Shown here: piece by piece, positions 8,501 to 23,005 of the stretch
How the letters are laid out: every line of letters starts with the position of its first letter
Numbering within the stretch: the stretch's first letter is position 1
Source: Parachlorella kessleri
Taxonomy: Eukaryota > Chlorophyta > Trebouxiophyceae > Chlorellales > Chlorellaceae
NCBI GenBank assembly: GCA_001598975.1
Contig: BBXU01000195.1
Span: 1-24,420 of the forward strand
Direction: 5' to 3'
DNA: 24,420 nt
Notes under the pieces: model-generated
What the model was told of the DNA's origin: nothing
The model's database searches: none
The model's input: only the letters and a program-made list of their open reading frames with translations
Made by a program: the position numbers and the translations under genes

Positions 8501-11059
8501 ACTCTGATGACAGGTAGGTGGCTGCCCAGGCTGCATGCACGCACTGCCTTCCCATTCCCCCTCTTTGTACCCAGGCTTCTTCTTTGGTCTGCTGCCTGCA
8601 CAAGGCAGCACCACTGCTTGGGGTTGGTGGTGTTGTGTTTCCCTTTATCCTGGCCCGCAACTCGGCACAAGAATTGGGAGGTGCTACATGCCGTGGCGAG
8701 GCCATCGCAAGCCGAGCATGAACACCCCTATGAAATGACTCAACCAGGAGCGAGAATGACTCAACCAGGAGCGGGTTCTGGTGTTGCAGGCTGACGGTGA
8801 AGTTTGACCACATCGAGGGCATCGACAAGGTGTACATCCAGATCCAGGGCAAGGACCGGGAGGCGGTGGGGGTGGCGGGCAGGAAGCTGGGCCTGGACGG
8901 GTCCTACATCGCCCACTCCTACATCGAGCTGGTGAGCTGGCCCGCCGTGCCGGCCCCTTGGGCAGCGTGGCCGCGGGGACGGATTGTGTCACGGATTGTG
9001 TCCTGTGGAGCCACTGCGCTGGAAAGTATACTCCTGGCTGATCCCTGAGCCGTGCATGGGCGGCTGGTGCGGCAAAGGGCTGCCAGGGCGACAGAACTTC
9101 AGGCCCTGGGGCACCCAACAGCCCAGCCGCGCTCCATCAGGATGCCAGACCAAGGCACGGGCAGGAGGAGTGGATAGAGGGCTGTCTGCCGCATAAGCAA
9201 GAGACGTTCTGCAAGCAAGGTGTTCCCTCTTGCATGGCATGCGCCACCCTCCTCGTCGCATCCTTATGAGTGAATACTTGTAATGCCTCCCTGTGTTGGG
9301 TCGCGGTGTTGCAGGTGCAGCTTGGCACGCTGTCGGATGCCTTCCACAGCGTGACGGAGGACATGAAGCGACGCTTTGCGGTCAATGGGGAGCCGCTCCT
9401 GGATGAGTCAGTGGTGAGGCGGGGGCACGCTTTGGCTGCTGGGCTGGGATATGGCTGGGTACACGCTCGCTGCTTCATCCAGATGTGCAGCGCCTGCTGT
9501 TACTATGGAGTTGCAAACTTGTGCTCCTCCCAAGGCACTGCAAGGGCACACCACGCCAGTATAATCTTGCTGCCGCCATTCTGTGCAGGTGGGCTCCTTC
9601 CAGTCACGAGGCTCCTCGCCTCAGTTCTCCGCGTTTACGCCCCGCAGCTCCCTGCACATTGGCAACCGCGTGAGCGGCTTCAGCCTGCCTAGCAGCAAGG
9701 GCATCAACCTGTCCACGTCAGGTGAGCATGCCTGAGGGTCTTGTAGGAGCGCCCGGTGTGTGGGCAGGGTGCAGGCTAGGAGCGGGCAGCGAGTGATGAA
9801 GGACGGCATGCACGTGACACCAAGGGGTCAGACAGCAGCCTAACTGGAACAAGCAAACTTCGGTGATTTGCGCGGTCAACAAGATGGCGGCGTCACAAGG
9901 GCACATACCATGGAGAGGGCGCCGAAGCATTCATATGTGGGGGTAGCAGCCTGGGGATGGTTGGTCACCGCAGATGCTGCAGCAGCAAACAGAAGAAGAA
10001 GGAGGGGCATGGCCAGAAACTAAGACTCTCCTCCCTGTTTTGACCATGCAGCCCCCGTCGGGCCCTCCATCACCACCGCGACATCGCTTCCAAGGCCGCC
10101 CTCCGCCTCCCAGGGCCTGCTCAGCCAGCAAATGGCAGCAGGCAAGGAGAACGGCTTTGCAGCCGCCAGCCCCTCACGGCCGGTGCCGCTGCCTCCCTAC
10201 GGGCCGGGGCACCCCAGCGGCGGCGGCAGCATGGCAGGCGCAGCGGGCGGCTTCCCGGCCAGCGCTCCCACTCCAGCTGTCCCCATCCCTCAGGCTGCAG
10301 CCAACGGCGCTGCTGGTGCCACTGGATCTCACACGGCCCACTACGAGCCTCCCCAGCCACAGCACCGTGGCGGCGGCAGCGGCGGCGGGGTGTCGCCGGA
10401 CGAGGTGAGGGCGGCTGCGGCGGCGCTGATTGGCGCGGCGGGGCTGGGAGTCGCGGGCACGGGCGGCCACCGCACGGGCAGCCGGCCGTCCACGCCCACC
10501 ACCTCTTTGGAAACGCAGGTAGGCAAGCTTGCGCAGGTGTACGCAGGCATTTATTGTCCTGGTTTTGGTGGCCCTGGGACGACGTGCGATTCATCTGGCA
10601 GTGGTGTCCCAGTCAAGATTTTAAATGCAGCCAAGGGTATACGGGGGGCCGTCCTGCTGTGGTTTATCAGGTTGTCATTGCACCGGTCGCCTCGTCCCCT
10701 ACTCTTGATCACCCGGGAGCTTGCTTAGCATTATATCTTGGATGAGCTCATGTGGAGCCTGTGGGTGAAACTGTGGACTTCCTACCTACCTTGCATCTGG
10801 TCTGCTGACTCGCTGTCACTGATATTGTATGCAGGTGTGCAAGCTTGTTCAAAGCCAGCAGCTACTTAGCAACCAGTTAGAGGAGCTCTCGTTACAGATA
10901 GGGCAAGTGCACCACGCAGCACAGCAGCAGCGGCAGCGGGGCAGCGGAACAGCCGTGGCGGCTCTCCAGCAGCGCTGGGAGCGCACTGCGTGGGTGCTGG
11001 GAGGCGCAGCGCTGGGAGCACTCTCAGCAGTCCTGGTGTTGCGCGGGAGTCGTAGTTGA
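5553..11059 (+). CDS. Uridine-kinase-like P-loop + CYTH triphosphate tunnel protein (TTM1/2-like), tail-anchored
   Basis: Fifteen exons join without a frame defect into 721 residues: 5553-5606, 5694-5801, 5900-5953, 6143-6278, 6527-6597, 6762-6874, 7151-7265, 7593-7763, 8008-8157, 8386-8513, 8790-8931, 9315-9413, 9589-9721, 10052-10518 and 10835-11059 (TGA). The P-loop kinase domain has Walker A GPSGSGKT (77-84), MDNYND, DPRITDYDTL (118-127) and VVILEGIYAL. The CYTH domain starts near residue 275 (QESETYDIYLVPP). A proline/glycine/alanine-rich linker (about 450-647), a glutamine-rich helix (648-682) and a hydrophobic tail ending VLRGSRS follow. This matches plant TTM1/TTM2, pyrophosphatases anchored in the mitochondrial outer membrane; activity here is inferred. 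The strand where CYTH enzymes carry ExExK reads ETYDIYL, as expected for the divergent TTM1/2 branch. Intron 7 has a GC donor. Confidence 0.9.
6385..6508 (+). repeat. Nested direct repeats in TTM intron 4
   Basis: About 32 bases at 6385-6416 recur with few changes at 6473-6508; both start AAGGTTGCAGGCAGG. Between them a 20-base unit, GCGTGAACCCACGCATCACT, occurs twice in tandem at 6427-6446 and 6447-6466. Each unit contains a short palindrome, GCGTG-CACGC. The pattern suggests local duplication and lies wholly inside the intron. Confidence 0.85.
7266..7592 (+). other. GC-AG intron (TTM intron 7)
   Basis: Exon 7 ends in ATC ATC CAG CAG at 7265 and the intron opens with GCACGT. Exon 8 begins ATC TCC GAC at 7593 after GCAG, in phase 0, and the joined protein IIQQISDTVYPMY fits the family. 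The only nearby GT (7270-7271) would put exon 8 out of frame, so GC is the best donor. Confidence 0.8.
8735..8776 (+). repeat. 21-base tandem duplication in TTM intron 10
   Basis: The unit at 8735-8755, starting ATGACTCAACCAGGAGCG, is repeated at 8756-8776 with two changes at the end. It lies just upstream of the exon 11 acceptor at 8788-8789. Confidence 0.85.
8979..9002 (+). repeat. 12-base tandem repeat in TTM intron 11
   Basis: ACGGATTGTGTC occurs twice without a gap at 8979-8990 and 8991-9002, inside the intron after exon 11. Confidence 0.85.
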
Positions 11060-11090
11060 CCGTGGACCCTTGCTGTGGCCTCGTCTAGGC

Positions 11091-11095
11091 TTACA
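11091..11095 (-). terminator. Putative poly(A) signal TGTAA for the MetRS gene
   Basis: TTACA on plus reads TGTAA on minus, about 755 bases after the MetRS stop. It is the only such motif between the two stop codons on that strand, but the distance is long. Confidence 0.25.
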
Positions 11096-11735
11096 GTGGC
11101 GCTGCTTCAGTTGCAAATCAATGTGATCTGGGTTTTCCACAGTTCTTACTGGACTGCCAAAGCCTCAGGTAGCTGCTAGGACGCCCTGTGGTAGTTAAAA
11201 CCTTCCTGATACGAAAGTTGTCCTGGTGCTCACGTCTTCTTGCTGTGCCTGGGTGTGCTGCATGGGCTTGGCTTGGTGGGACGACGCTTGCCGCCCTCCC
11301 CCTCCGTCGGGCCCCGCAAGGCGGCAGGGCAGCCGCGTCGCGCCTGGTTATCTGCGGTACAGATTGCTCCTGTGCAGGTATATGTTGGCCCTGGTATGTG
11401 TACCCATTTCATTCCGTTCTGCAGCCATACAGCACGAGTGATAAATACATGTAGTGGTTAGGGGGAGGTCATCTAGGCTAAAGGCAGTTGTGGTAGCAGG
11501 CGCCTGCAAGCCGCGCTTGCCCCTCACACAGCAGCAAGCCAGGGGAGCGCTCCCTGCGCCCATGGTTCAGAAATGCTATAGGAACAAATGAAGTCTCCAG
11601 TCCGTGTCTCTTAAACTAGTCCCTCTGTGTGCCTGGCCCATGTCTTCTCATTCTTTCCTTATGTGACACCTCACACCTCATTCTTCTGCCATGCCACATG
11701 CCACAGTGCACGCTTGGCCGAGATATTGTTTCTCT

Positions 11736-11740
11736 TGTAA
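11736..11740 (+). terminator. Putative poly(A) signal TGTAA for the TTM-like gene
   Basis: First TGTAA on the plus strand after the TTM stop at 11059, about 677 bases downstream. A second copy is at 11756-11760. Confidence 0.3.
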
Positions 11741-11850
11741 CATCCCCCCCCCCCATGTAATAACCCTCAAACAGGGAGTATGTGAAGCAAATGCAGGTGT
11801 GAATATATAAGTCATCGAGTACTCAACGGTTTTACTGGAAGGACAACAGG

Positions 11851-16556
<4,706 letters not shown>

Positions 16557-17091
16557 ATTACAATAATACGATGAAACGTCCTTGATTGTGGAGAAACGTG
16601 GAGCGCGCTACACATCTCCTGCTGCGCGTGCTTTAGCTTTTTGAGGCGCAAAGTCTTTCCTCAACTCTGCAACACCATCTCTGTTACCTCTGAGGCTTAC
16701 ATTCGTATCCAGAACAGTCAGCTTGTGCACGCAAGCAGAAAATTTGCCTGAAGTAGACCAGCGACAAGCTCCCGAACTCCCAGCGAATGTCCTAAAGGGG
16801 GGACATTCACGGATGCAGTAGGTGGCGTTTGGGCGTCTCAGTGCCCGAACGTGAACACTTGGGCGCATCCACAGGCGCATCTACAGAGCCCGCGGAGTCT
16901 AGCTGTTAGGAGGAGCAGGGGCTTCTACCAGCGTACGAACTCTCAGCCTGGAAGGCTAAAAGCACAGCCGACTGGCAGCAATGGAGCCTGGACCAGCAGG
17001 GCAGCCTTTGCTGCCGCAGTACCCACCCCTGATACAGCGCGATGTTGCCACGTCAAGGACAATTGCGATAGCTGCCTCCTGCCCTAGGGCC
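16557..17091. promoter_or_regulatory. Divergent intergenic region, MetRS (-) and kinase (+)
   Basis: These 535 bases lie between two head-to-head start codons (16556 on minus, 17092 on plus) and should contain both promoters and 5' UTRs. A TTAATA/ATATTA-rich patch lies at about 16546-16570. No known coding motif is visible. Confidence 0.45.
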
Positions 17092-20000
17092 ATGGCACGG
17101 CCAGGAGCTTGGTAAGCTGCGTATAGTGTTGAGCTGTCAAGAGCTGCTACCTCACACCAGACTCCCTAACGAGGCCAGCCGACTTGGGACTGCGCAGGTC
17201 TATCCAGGACTACTCGCTCACTAAACAGCTATACAGAGGCAAGTTGGCCAAACGCAACTTTTTGTCGGTCCTGCAGCTTCCCTATCTCAATACCCAGGAG
17301 CCAGTGGCTGGATAGTGATCTGTCCAAAGTGCTGGTGGCTTAATAGCAAGGTGGTCAGCATGTGGTTGCTCCTTGCAGGCAAGGCCTCCGCGCTATATCT
17401 GGCCACCTGCCGAACATCCGGGCAGCAGGTGGTGCTGAAAGCTTACAGCAAGCGGCGGCTGTCCAACCTCAACTGGTATCAAGTCGACCGCGAAATACGG
17501 CTGCACAGCAACTTACAGCATGAAAACATCGTTACGCTTTTAGCATCATTTGAGGACAAGGAGCACGTCTACATGGTGCAAGAGTATGCTGCAGGTCAGC
17601 AGCCCAAAGCGAGCAGTCCATAAAGCCAAGGCTGTATGCATCTGGTTACTAACTATGCCGGAAAAGTAGCTCAGACGAACTCATCAGAGCGTCTTCATGG
17701 CCTTGGTGTGCCTGGAGTGAAGTGGGTGGTATGACGGACGGGCCTCTATAAATCTGATTGGGGCTGGTGTGCAGGTGGCGACTTGTTTGAAGACCTGAAA
17801 CGCAGTGGGGGCCAGTACAAGGAGCGCCAGGTGGCACGCAATGTGCTGCCGCCCTTCCTTGCAGCACTGCAATACCTGCATGACAAGAGCATCATTCACA
17901 GGTGGGCGGGGTTTGCCAACCGAGCGGTCACGGCAGAGTGCTTTCATGACACAACGTGTATATGTGCAACCCTCTGACTTGCATCGTCAGTGCAGTGCTA
18001 AGTCCAAGGGCGCGAGGCCCAGTGTAATCGGCCAGTGGGCGGTGTGCAGGGACATCAAACCTGAAAACATTTTGCTAACTGCCGACAAGGTGCTGAAGAT
18101 GGCTGATTTTGGGCTGTCCATCAACTCAGCGGAGGAGCGACCGGTCACTCGGGCTGGCACCCTGGACTACATGAGTCCGGAGGTGCTGCGGTGCCCTGAG
18201 AAGAGCTTACCGGAGGAGAACAAGGTCGGTGGACTGCCTGGTCGGTGGGGAGCCTGTGTCTCCTGATCTCACCCACGCCGTTGCACTGGCTATGGCAGCA
18301 AGGACCAGTCACACAGCAATATGTACATGAGCATCCTCAAGGCCTAGAACCATTCTGCATAGCGTAGAGGTTATCCCACCCCACCGGAAGCTGAGTAGAC
18401 AGTCCAACATGTTGCATACACAGCTCAATGGGCATGTAAGGCATACCACCCAACGCAAGGTAGCTATGAGTCGTTGCGTCGGCATGCTGCAGGAGAAAGT
18501 GCTACTGACATGCACCGACAAGGTTGATGTCTGGGCGGTGGGCATCCTTACGTATGAGCTCCTCGTGGGACGCCCGCCGTTTGAGAAGGAGAGTCGGGAA
18601 GAGACATACCAATACATCATGAATGAGAGCCCTTCCTTCCCCCCTTGGATGTCAGAGGGCGCGAGGGACTTCATCAACTGTGCCCTTGCCAAGGTGATAC
18701 ATATTCCTTTGAGGTGTGGGCGAAGTTTTGCAGTCATCCCTTGCTGTCTTTGCACCATTTTGTGCCCTGTGCTACTTCCTGAGTGTGCACCAAGAAGCTG
18801 CACGACCAAGCTCCGCATGTGGTGTGCATGCTTGCAGAATGCGCGGAAGCGGCCGAGCGTTTTGGAGCTTCTGCGCCACCCCTGGCTGCAGCTACATATG
18901 CGCAGGCCATCGGCCCCTCACCGGGCTGCTGCAGGACTCGAAATGTCCCTTGAAGATGTGAAGCTTGGCAGCGAGCAGCATAGGGCCTCCACGCATGGAG
19001 CAACCACAGCTAGGGACATGGTGCAGCAAGCCGGTGATGCCGGCAGCCGCAGCGCCTCACCTCTACCGCCGGCTGCCAATAATGCTGCCCTTACTACTGC
19101 ACCATCTCTTTCCATTGATATTGCTGCTTCGTTATTGGCTGGGGCGCCACCTGTTGGCTCGCCAGAGAGCCCCAAAGCTGTGCCGGCGGCTACGCAGCTG
19201 GCTGCGAAGCCGCTTAGTAGTGTTCCTGGCACTGAAAAAATTGGGGCAGGCCCTGCCAAGTCAGGCAGTCCTTGTAGTGAGACTGGCACTGGAGATCCCG
19301 CGCAGCAGTGGAAGCTGGCAGCTGTGCCGCAATCTCCCTTTGTTGCTCCTATCAGAGGTAGGCTTGCTTTACAAGAGAGCGGAGCAATCCTGCAGACTGC
19401 CGCCGTACATTACCTGTCTAAGCGCATGCCAACATTGCTGATTCTGTTGCGTGCAGCTGAAGAGGCACCTCCTGCCGATCATGCACCCCAGCCTCCTGGA
19501 AATGCCCCGTCCCTTGACCACCAATCGCTATCTATCTCCCCTCGGAATGCCGCATCTGCAAAACAAGCTTATCAAGGTTCCTTCATGGTAGGTCCAGGGC
19601 ATGCGCATGAGCACCTGCCTACATCTGTGGCTCTGTTGGGATGTTCAATTTCGCTAATGACCTCTGCGTTGTTTACTTTCCAGGAGCTTTACGAAAGCCT
19701 GGCCGGTAGTGACAAGGCCGCCACCTCTCCTCCCCCCTCGCTAACACTTGCACCACCTGCCGTGGCAGCAGCAGCTGGCAGTGATGGCAGACCAGGCCCA
19801 ACCAGCAGCAAGGCTGCGGGTGGGGTGGACACCCTGCTGCCGCCCTTGCAACCCCATGGGGTGCTTGCCCGGCCGCGAACCTCGTCCTTTCGCCGGGTTA
19901 TATCGCAGCCTGCCCTTCACACCGGTGTCGACTTAATGTCGACATTACCCACTTTACCACCGCTGCAACGTGAAGGAAGTCGGGCAAGCAATGCCAGCAG

Positions 20001-22093
20001 CGCCGCCACCACTCCACGTGCGCAGGCGGGCCCAAGCTCAGCGGATTTGTGCAGCAGCAGCGGCTCTCCCACCGCCGCTGCGGCTGCCGATGCTGCATCT
20101 CTTGCGACCATCCTGGAAAGCACCTCCTCGACGGTCGAGGTTGCCAGCGCAAATCCCGTACCCAGTGACGTTGTGGTCAAGCTGGAGGACCCACAACCCA
20201 CCCACAGCGCCCTTTCCAGCCCCACAGAAGTAGCAGCAACAACACCAGCAGCACCGGCGGATGCACCCCCAGAAGCTGTCAGCCCAAGGCCTACCTTGCT
20301 AGCCGCCCCGCTGGTTCTGCAGCCCAGCAAGCAGCCAGATGCCACTGGCAGCCAGCCAGCTGTGCTGCTTCACGCCCTTAAACCCAGACTGGCAGAACCC
20401 CAAAAGGAAGGCCATGCGACACTGGTGTCTGGTGCTATCAGCGCTCAGAACTCTCGTTCTGGCTCTCCCGCTGTGAACCATGACTCTGTCGAACGCATGC
20501 GTGAGGCTGAGCGCAAGCACATTGAGAAGATGAAGGCCCAACGAGCGGGGGCCAGCGGCCATGCTGTGCATGCCGTGGATGTTGAAAGTGATGCGCGCCT
20601 CAGCAGCAGGGGTACACCCAAGGACAAAGGTACTGGCAGTGGGAGCGGCAGCAAAGCTGGCAGCAGCAGTGCGGCAGGCGGCAGCCTGGCCCGCACAGCG
20701 GAGTCGCTTCTAGCCAAACTCTTGGGCAAGAGGGATCCCAGCAAGCCAGCAGCCAGTGGGTCTGCTGGTCGCCCAGCAGCTCGCCCAGAGACTGCAGCAG
20801 TAGGACGGGTCAAGCCAAGCGCTGGCAGCGCCAGCAACCTCGGCCTCGTCTCCAGGGCAAAGTCGGATGTTGCAGCCCTGAGATCTGGCTCCAGCTCAAC
20901 AGCCAGTTTGAAGCTGGTGTCAGCCGTACCATCCCCCAAGATGCCCTCCACATCCTCGCTGGCTAGGACGCAAATGCCATTGCCCAAGTCCGCCGGTGCA
21001 AGGCATGCAGGCCTTACAGCGATGAAGGTTAGTAATGATATGTATGCGTAATCACAAAAATACAATAGGTTTGCTATGTTCCGTGAGGGGTCTTACCTAA
21101 AGTAGGCCCTGGATGTATGACGCATGCTGTTTTCAAACAAGTACCATGGACAGATGCAACCTTGATGGGGTGCAGGTTTACACGGTGACAGACAGCGACG
21201 TTTTGCGCGCCCGACCAGGCAAGAGGGCCGTGCAGGGCTTAGCCGGCTCCTTGCATAGCTCTGGTGGCAGCATAGCACTGAGGACGCCTAGCTATGTGGC
21301 ACACACGGGCCAGCATCTCAAGTTGGGAGGCGGCACAGCTGTACCTGGGGCGGGGGAAGCCCGTGCTCAGCAGGAAGCCGAGGTTTCCGGCCAGAGCCCC
21401 GTGCATGGGGGAGCGGTTGAGGTGCAAGAAGATGAAGTGGCATCTGACCTTGTCAGTCCAGGTCGAGCTGCAGCGCGGCATGTACAATTCACACAAGGGA
21501 CCACTGCTGGGGACACTGGCTTGAAGCTGAGTGCTGCACACCTCAGGACGTTGTTGGATGAGACGGAGGCTGAGCCAGAGGAGCTCATTGCCGCTCATAC
21601 AGCGTCGCCAGCTGCATCGCCCTTGGACAGCTTTGTCACTGCCTCCAGCAGCATAACTGCCAGCCATACCAGCAAAGGCAGGGTGCCCCAGGGGTCCCAG
21701 GGCAGCGGCAGCAGCTATGGCAGTCCACTTTCCAGCCGCAAATCCTCTATGTTGGTGGCCAGCCAACATAGCCTTGGGAACAGGAAAGCCACTCGCCATA
21801 GAGGGATGGGCGCTGGCCGGCCCCAAGTTCTTTCTTCGCCTGGTGACAAGGGCCATGCTGCAGGGGCTTCAGCGAGTGGTGGGGATGAGGGCGACGACAG
21901 TGGGGAGCAGATTGTGCAGCGCTCTGCTGCATCATGGTCACCCTCGCCTGCTCCTCACGGCAGAGCAGGTGCCCCCAGCGCAGCGCTCGAGCCACGGTAT
22001 ACGATGTACCAGCAGCTGAAGGCGACCTATGGTGTCAGGGCGGCTGGAACAGCGGGGTCAACACTACCTGGCAGCAGTGGTGGCAGGCTCTAG
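17092..22093 (+). CDS. Aurora-like Ser/Thr protein kinase with long low-complexity C-terminal tail
   Basis: Ten exons join in phase into 1230 residues: 17092-17111, 17198-17238, 17379-17594, 17775-17901, 18050-18224, 18493-18693, 18838-19357, 19457-19587, 19684-21027 and 21176-22093 (TAG). The start GCCATGG matches a strong initiation context. The kinase domain covers about residues 12-285: DYSLTKQLYRGK, catalytic VVLK (K41), EYAAGGDLFEDL, HRDIKPEN (134-141), DFG (154-156), AGTLDYMSPEVL (170-181), DVWAVGILTYELL, RPPF and HPWLQLHMR. The AGTLDYMSPE segment and overall spacing point to the Aurora group, perhaps like the algal Aurora-like kinase CALK; this subtype is an inference. The glycine loop keeps one glycine (RGKASALY). 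The remaining 940 or so residues are Ala/Ser/Pro-rich, probably disordered, with scattered charged segments such as MREAERKHIEKMKAQ. Intron 2 is GC-AG; introns 7 and 8 are stop-free multiples of three. Confidence 0.85.
17239..17378 (+). other. GC-AG intron (kinase intron 2)
   Basis: Exon 2 ends CTA TAC AGA G at 17238 and the intron begins GCAAGTT, a textbook GC donor. Exon 3 begins GC AAG GCC at 17379 after TTGCAG, restoring phase 1 and giving LYRGKASALYLA. The GT four bases further on would break the frame. Confidence 0.82.
19358..19456 (+). other. Retainable intron (kinase intron 7, 99 bases, no stop)
   Basis: A GTAGGC donor and GTGCAG acceptor bound 99 bases (33 codons) that stay open in the host frame. 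Retention would insert 33 residues, including AVHYLSKRMPTLLILLRA, without a frame change. The flanks join as R-(A)-EEAPP. Splicing is inferred from consensus sites only. Confidence 0.55.
19588..19683 (+). other. Retainable intron (kinase intron 8, 96 bases, no stop)
   Basis: A GTAGGT donor after ATG and a pyrimidine-rich TTTCCAG acceptor bound 96 bases (32 codons) that are open in the host frame. The encoded segment contains the hydrophobic stretch SVALLGCSISLMTSALFTF, long enough to span a membrane and unlike the Ala/Ser/Pro tail around it. Confidence 0.6.
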
Positions 22094-22525
22094 CAGGGGC
22101 CTGCACTCCCTGTCCAAGGGAGTGCAGAAGTTGAGATGGGGCGGTATGTGTGACTTTCGTGTTGGTGGTCAGACATGTCTTGAAGCACGTGCAAATACTG
22201 TGTCAGGTTCCAGGACTGTGCTCTTAGGGTGTGGTTAGTAGGCAAGACAGCCAAAAGAGTTTGGATTGCAACTACTGTGTCTCAAGGCAAGGATAATTAG
22301 GTGCCAGGACAACTACGTGCCCATGGCTTCCAGCCGGCCAGTCAGGCGGGGTCAGTATGTCAGAGTTGTTGGTGGCAGGGAGTGCGAACAGAAGAGAGGT
22401 AGGGGTGAAATTACTGACAGGGCGTTGTGTTCGTGATGTATGCTAACCACAAAGCCTATTCACCTTGTACTTATCCTTGCTTTCACAGTTACACCCTTTC
22501 GTATTGACGGCAGGCCTATGTTTGC

Positions 22526-22530
22526 TTACA
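22526..22530 (-). terminator. Putative poly(A) signal TGTAA for the VPS13-like gene
   Basis: TTACA on plus reads TGTAA on minus, about 475 bases past the TGA at 23006-23008. A second copy is at 22489-22493. Confidence 0.3.
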
Positions 22531-22764
22531 AATTTTGCTGCTGTTAGTGTACAAACCTTTTTTGCACGTTTGCAAGTCACCCGAGCGCAACAAAAGTTTG
22601 CCGAATAATAACCCCTTGGTAAAACTGGATTGAGCATAGAGGAACAACCGAACCAGTCAGCCTGCATGCATGCATGCAACAACAACTAAGAGCACAAATA
22701 CCGCAGCAAACTGGCTGCGCAACACATTTATAATGCGATTGAAGACGTCAGCAATGAAAAATGC

Positions 22765-22769
22765 TGTAA
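22765..22769 (+). terminator. Putative poly(A) signal TGTAA for the kinase gene
   Basis: First plus-strand TGTAA that I found after the kinase stop, about 670 bases downstream; a second is at 22803-22807. Confidence 0.3.
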
Positions 22770-23005
22770 CCAGGCTACCTAAAAGTCAATGTCAGTCGCT
22801 TCTGTAAGAAAGCGCTAATATATCAACAAGCTATGGGACAGCACTGCCATGACCCTGTTCATCCCCTGCCACAGCAGCAAGACTGTTTCAACCTCAGGGC
22901 AGCACGTCAAAGCCAGCAACTGCGCCATTCAAGACCGGCGGGCCCCAAGCGGGTGAGGCCACACCGATCGACTAGAAACTCATAGCCCCCGCCAAGCCGC
23001 GCCTC

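Larger units (their letters stand above)
11060..11850. other. Convergent 3' region between TTM-like and MetRS genes
   Basis: Both neighbours end into these 791 bases, and no ORF here resembles a known protein. It holds a run of eleven C (11744-11754). The only TGTAA motifs I found for the plus-strand gene (11736, 11756) lie near the MetRS stop, and the only one for the minus strand (11091-11095) lies near the TTM stop, so the two 3' UTRs may overlap almost fully. Confidence 0.5.
22094..23005. other. Convergent 3' region between kinase and VPS13-like genes
   Basis: Both flanking genes end into these 912 bases. Plus-strand TGTAA motifs are at 22765-22769 and 22803-22807; minus-strand ones (TTACA on plus) are at 22526-22530 and 22489-22493, so the transcripts may overlap by about 250 bases. 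A four-unit TGCA repeat lies at 22663-22678. No coding motif is recognised. Confidence 0.5.

Noticed and set aside
10121..10594. Minus-strand ORF of 157 codons opposite TTM exon 14
   Set aside because: Shadow of the proline/glycine-rich linker exon; compositionally biased with no domain.
18309..18818. Minus-strand ORF of 169 codons across kinase exon 6
   Set aside because: It overlaps the conserved kinase exon 18493-18693 in antisense and has no motif of its own.
20445..21065. Long minus-strand ORF of 206 codons opposite the kinase tail
   Set aside because: It is the shadow of an Ala/Ser/Pro-rich coding exon on the plus strand; such GC-rich low-complexity exons commonly leave the opposite strand open. 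No family motif is present.
21239..21856. Minus-strand ORF of 205 codons opposite the last kinase exon
   Set aside because: Same reason: antisense shadow of a low-complexity exon, with no recognisable domain.
22663..22678. TGCA repeat as a regulatory element
   Set aside because: Four units of a self-complementary tetranucleotide in a 3' region are best read as a simple repeat.
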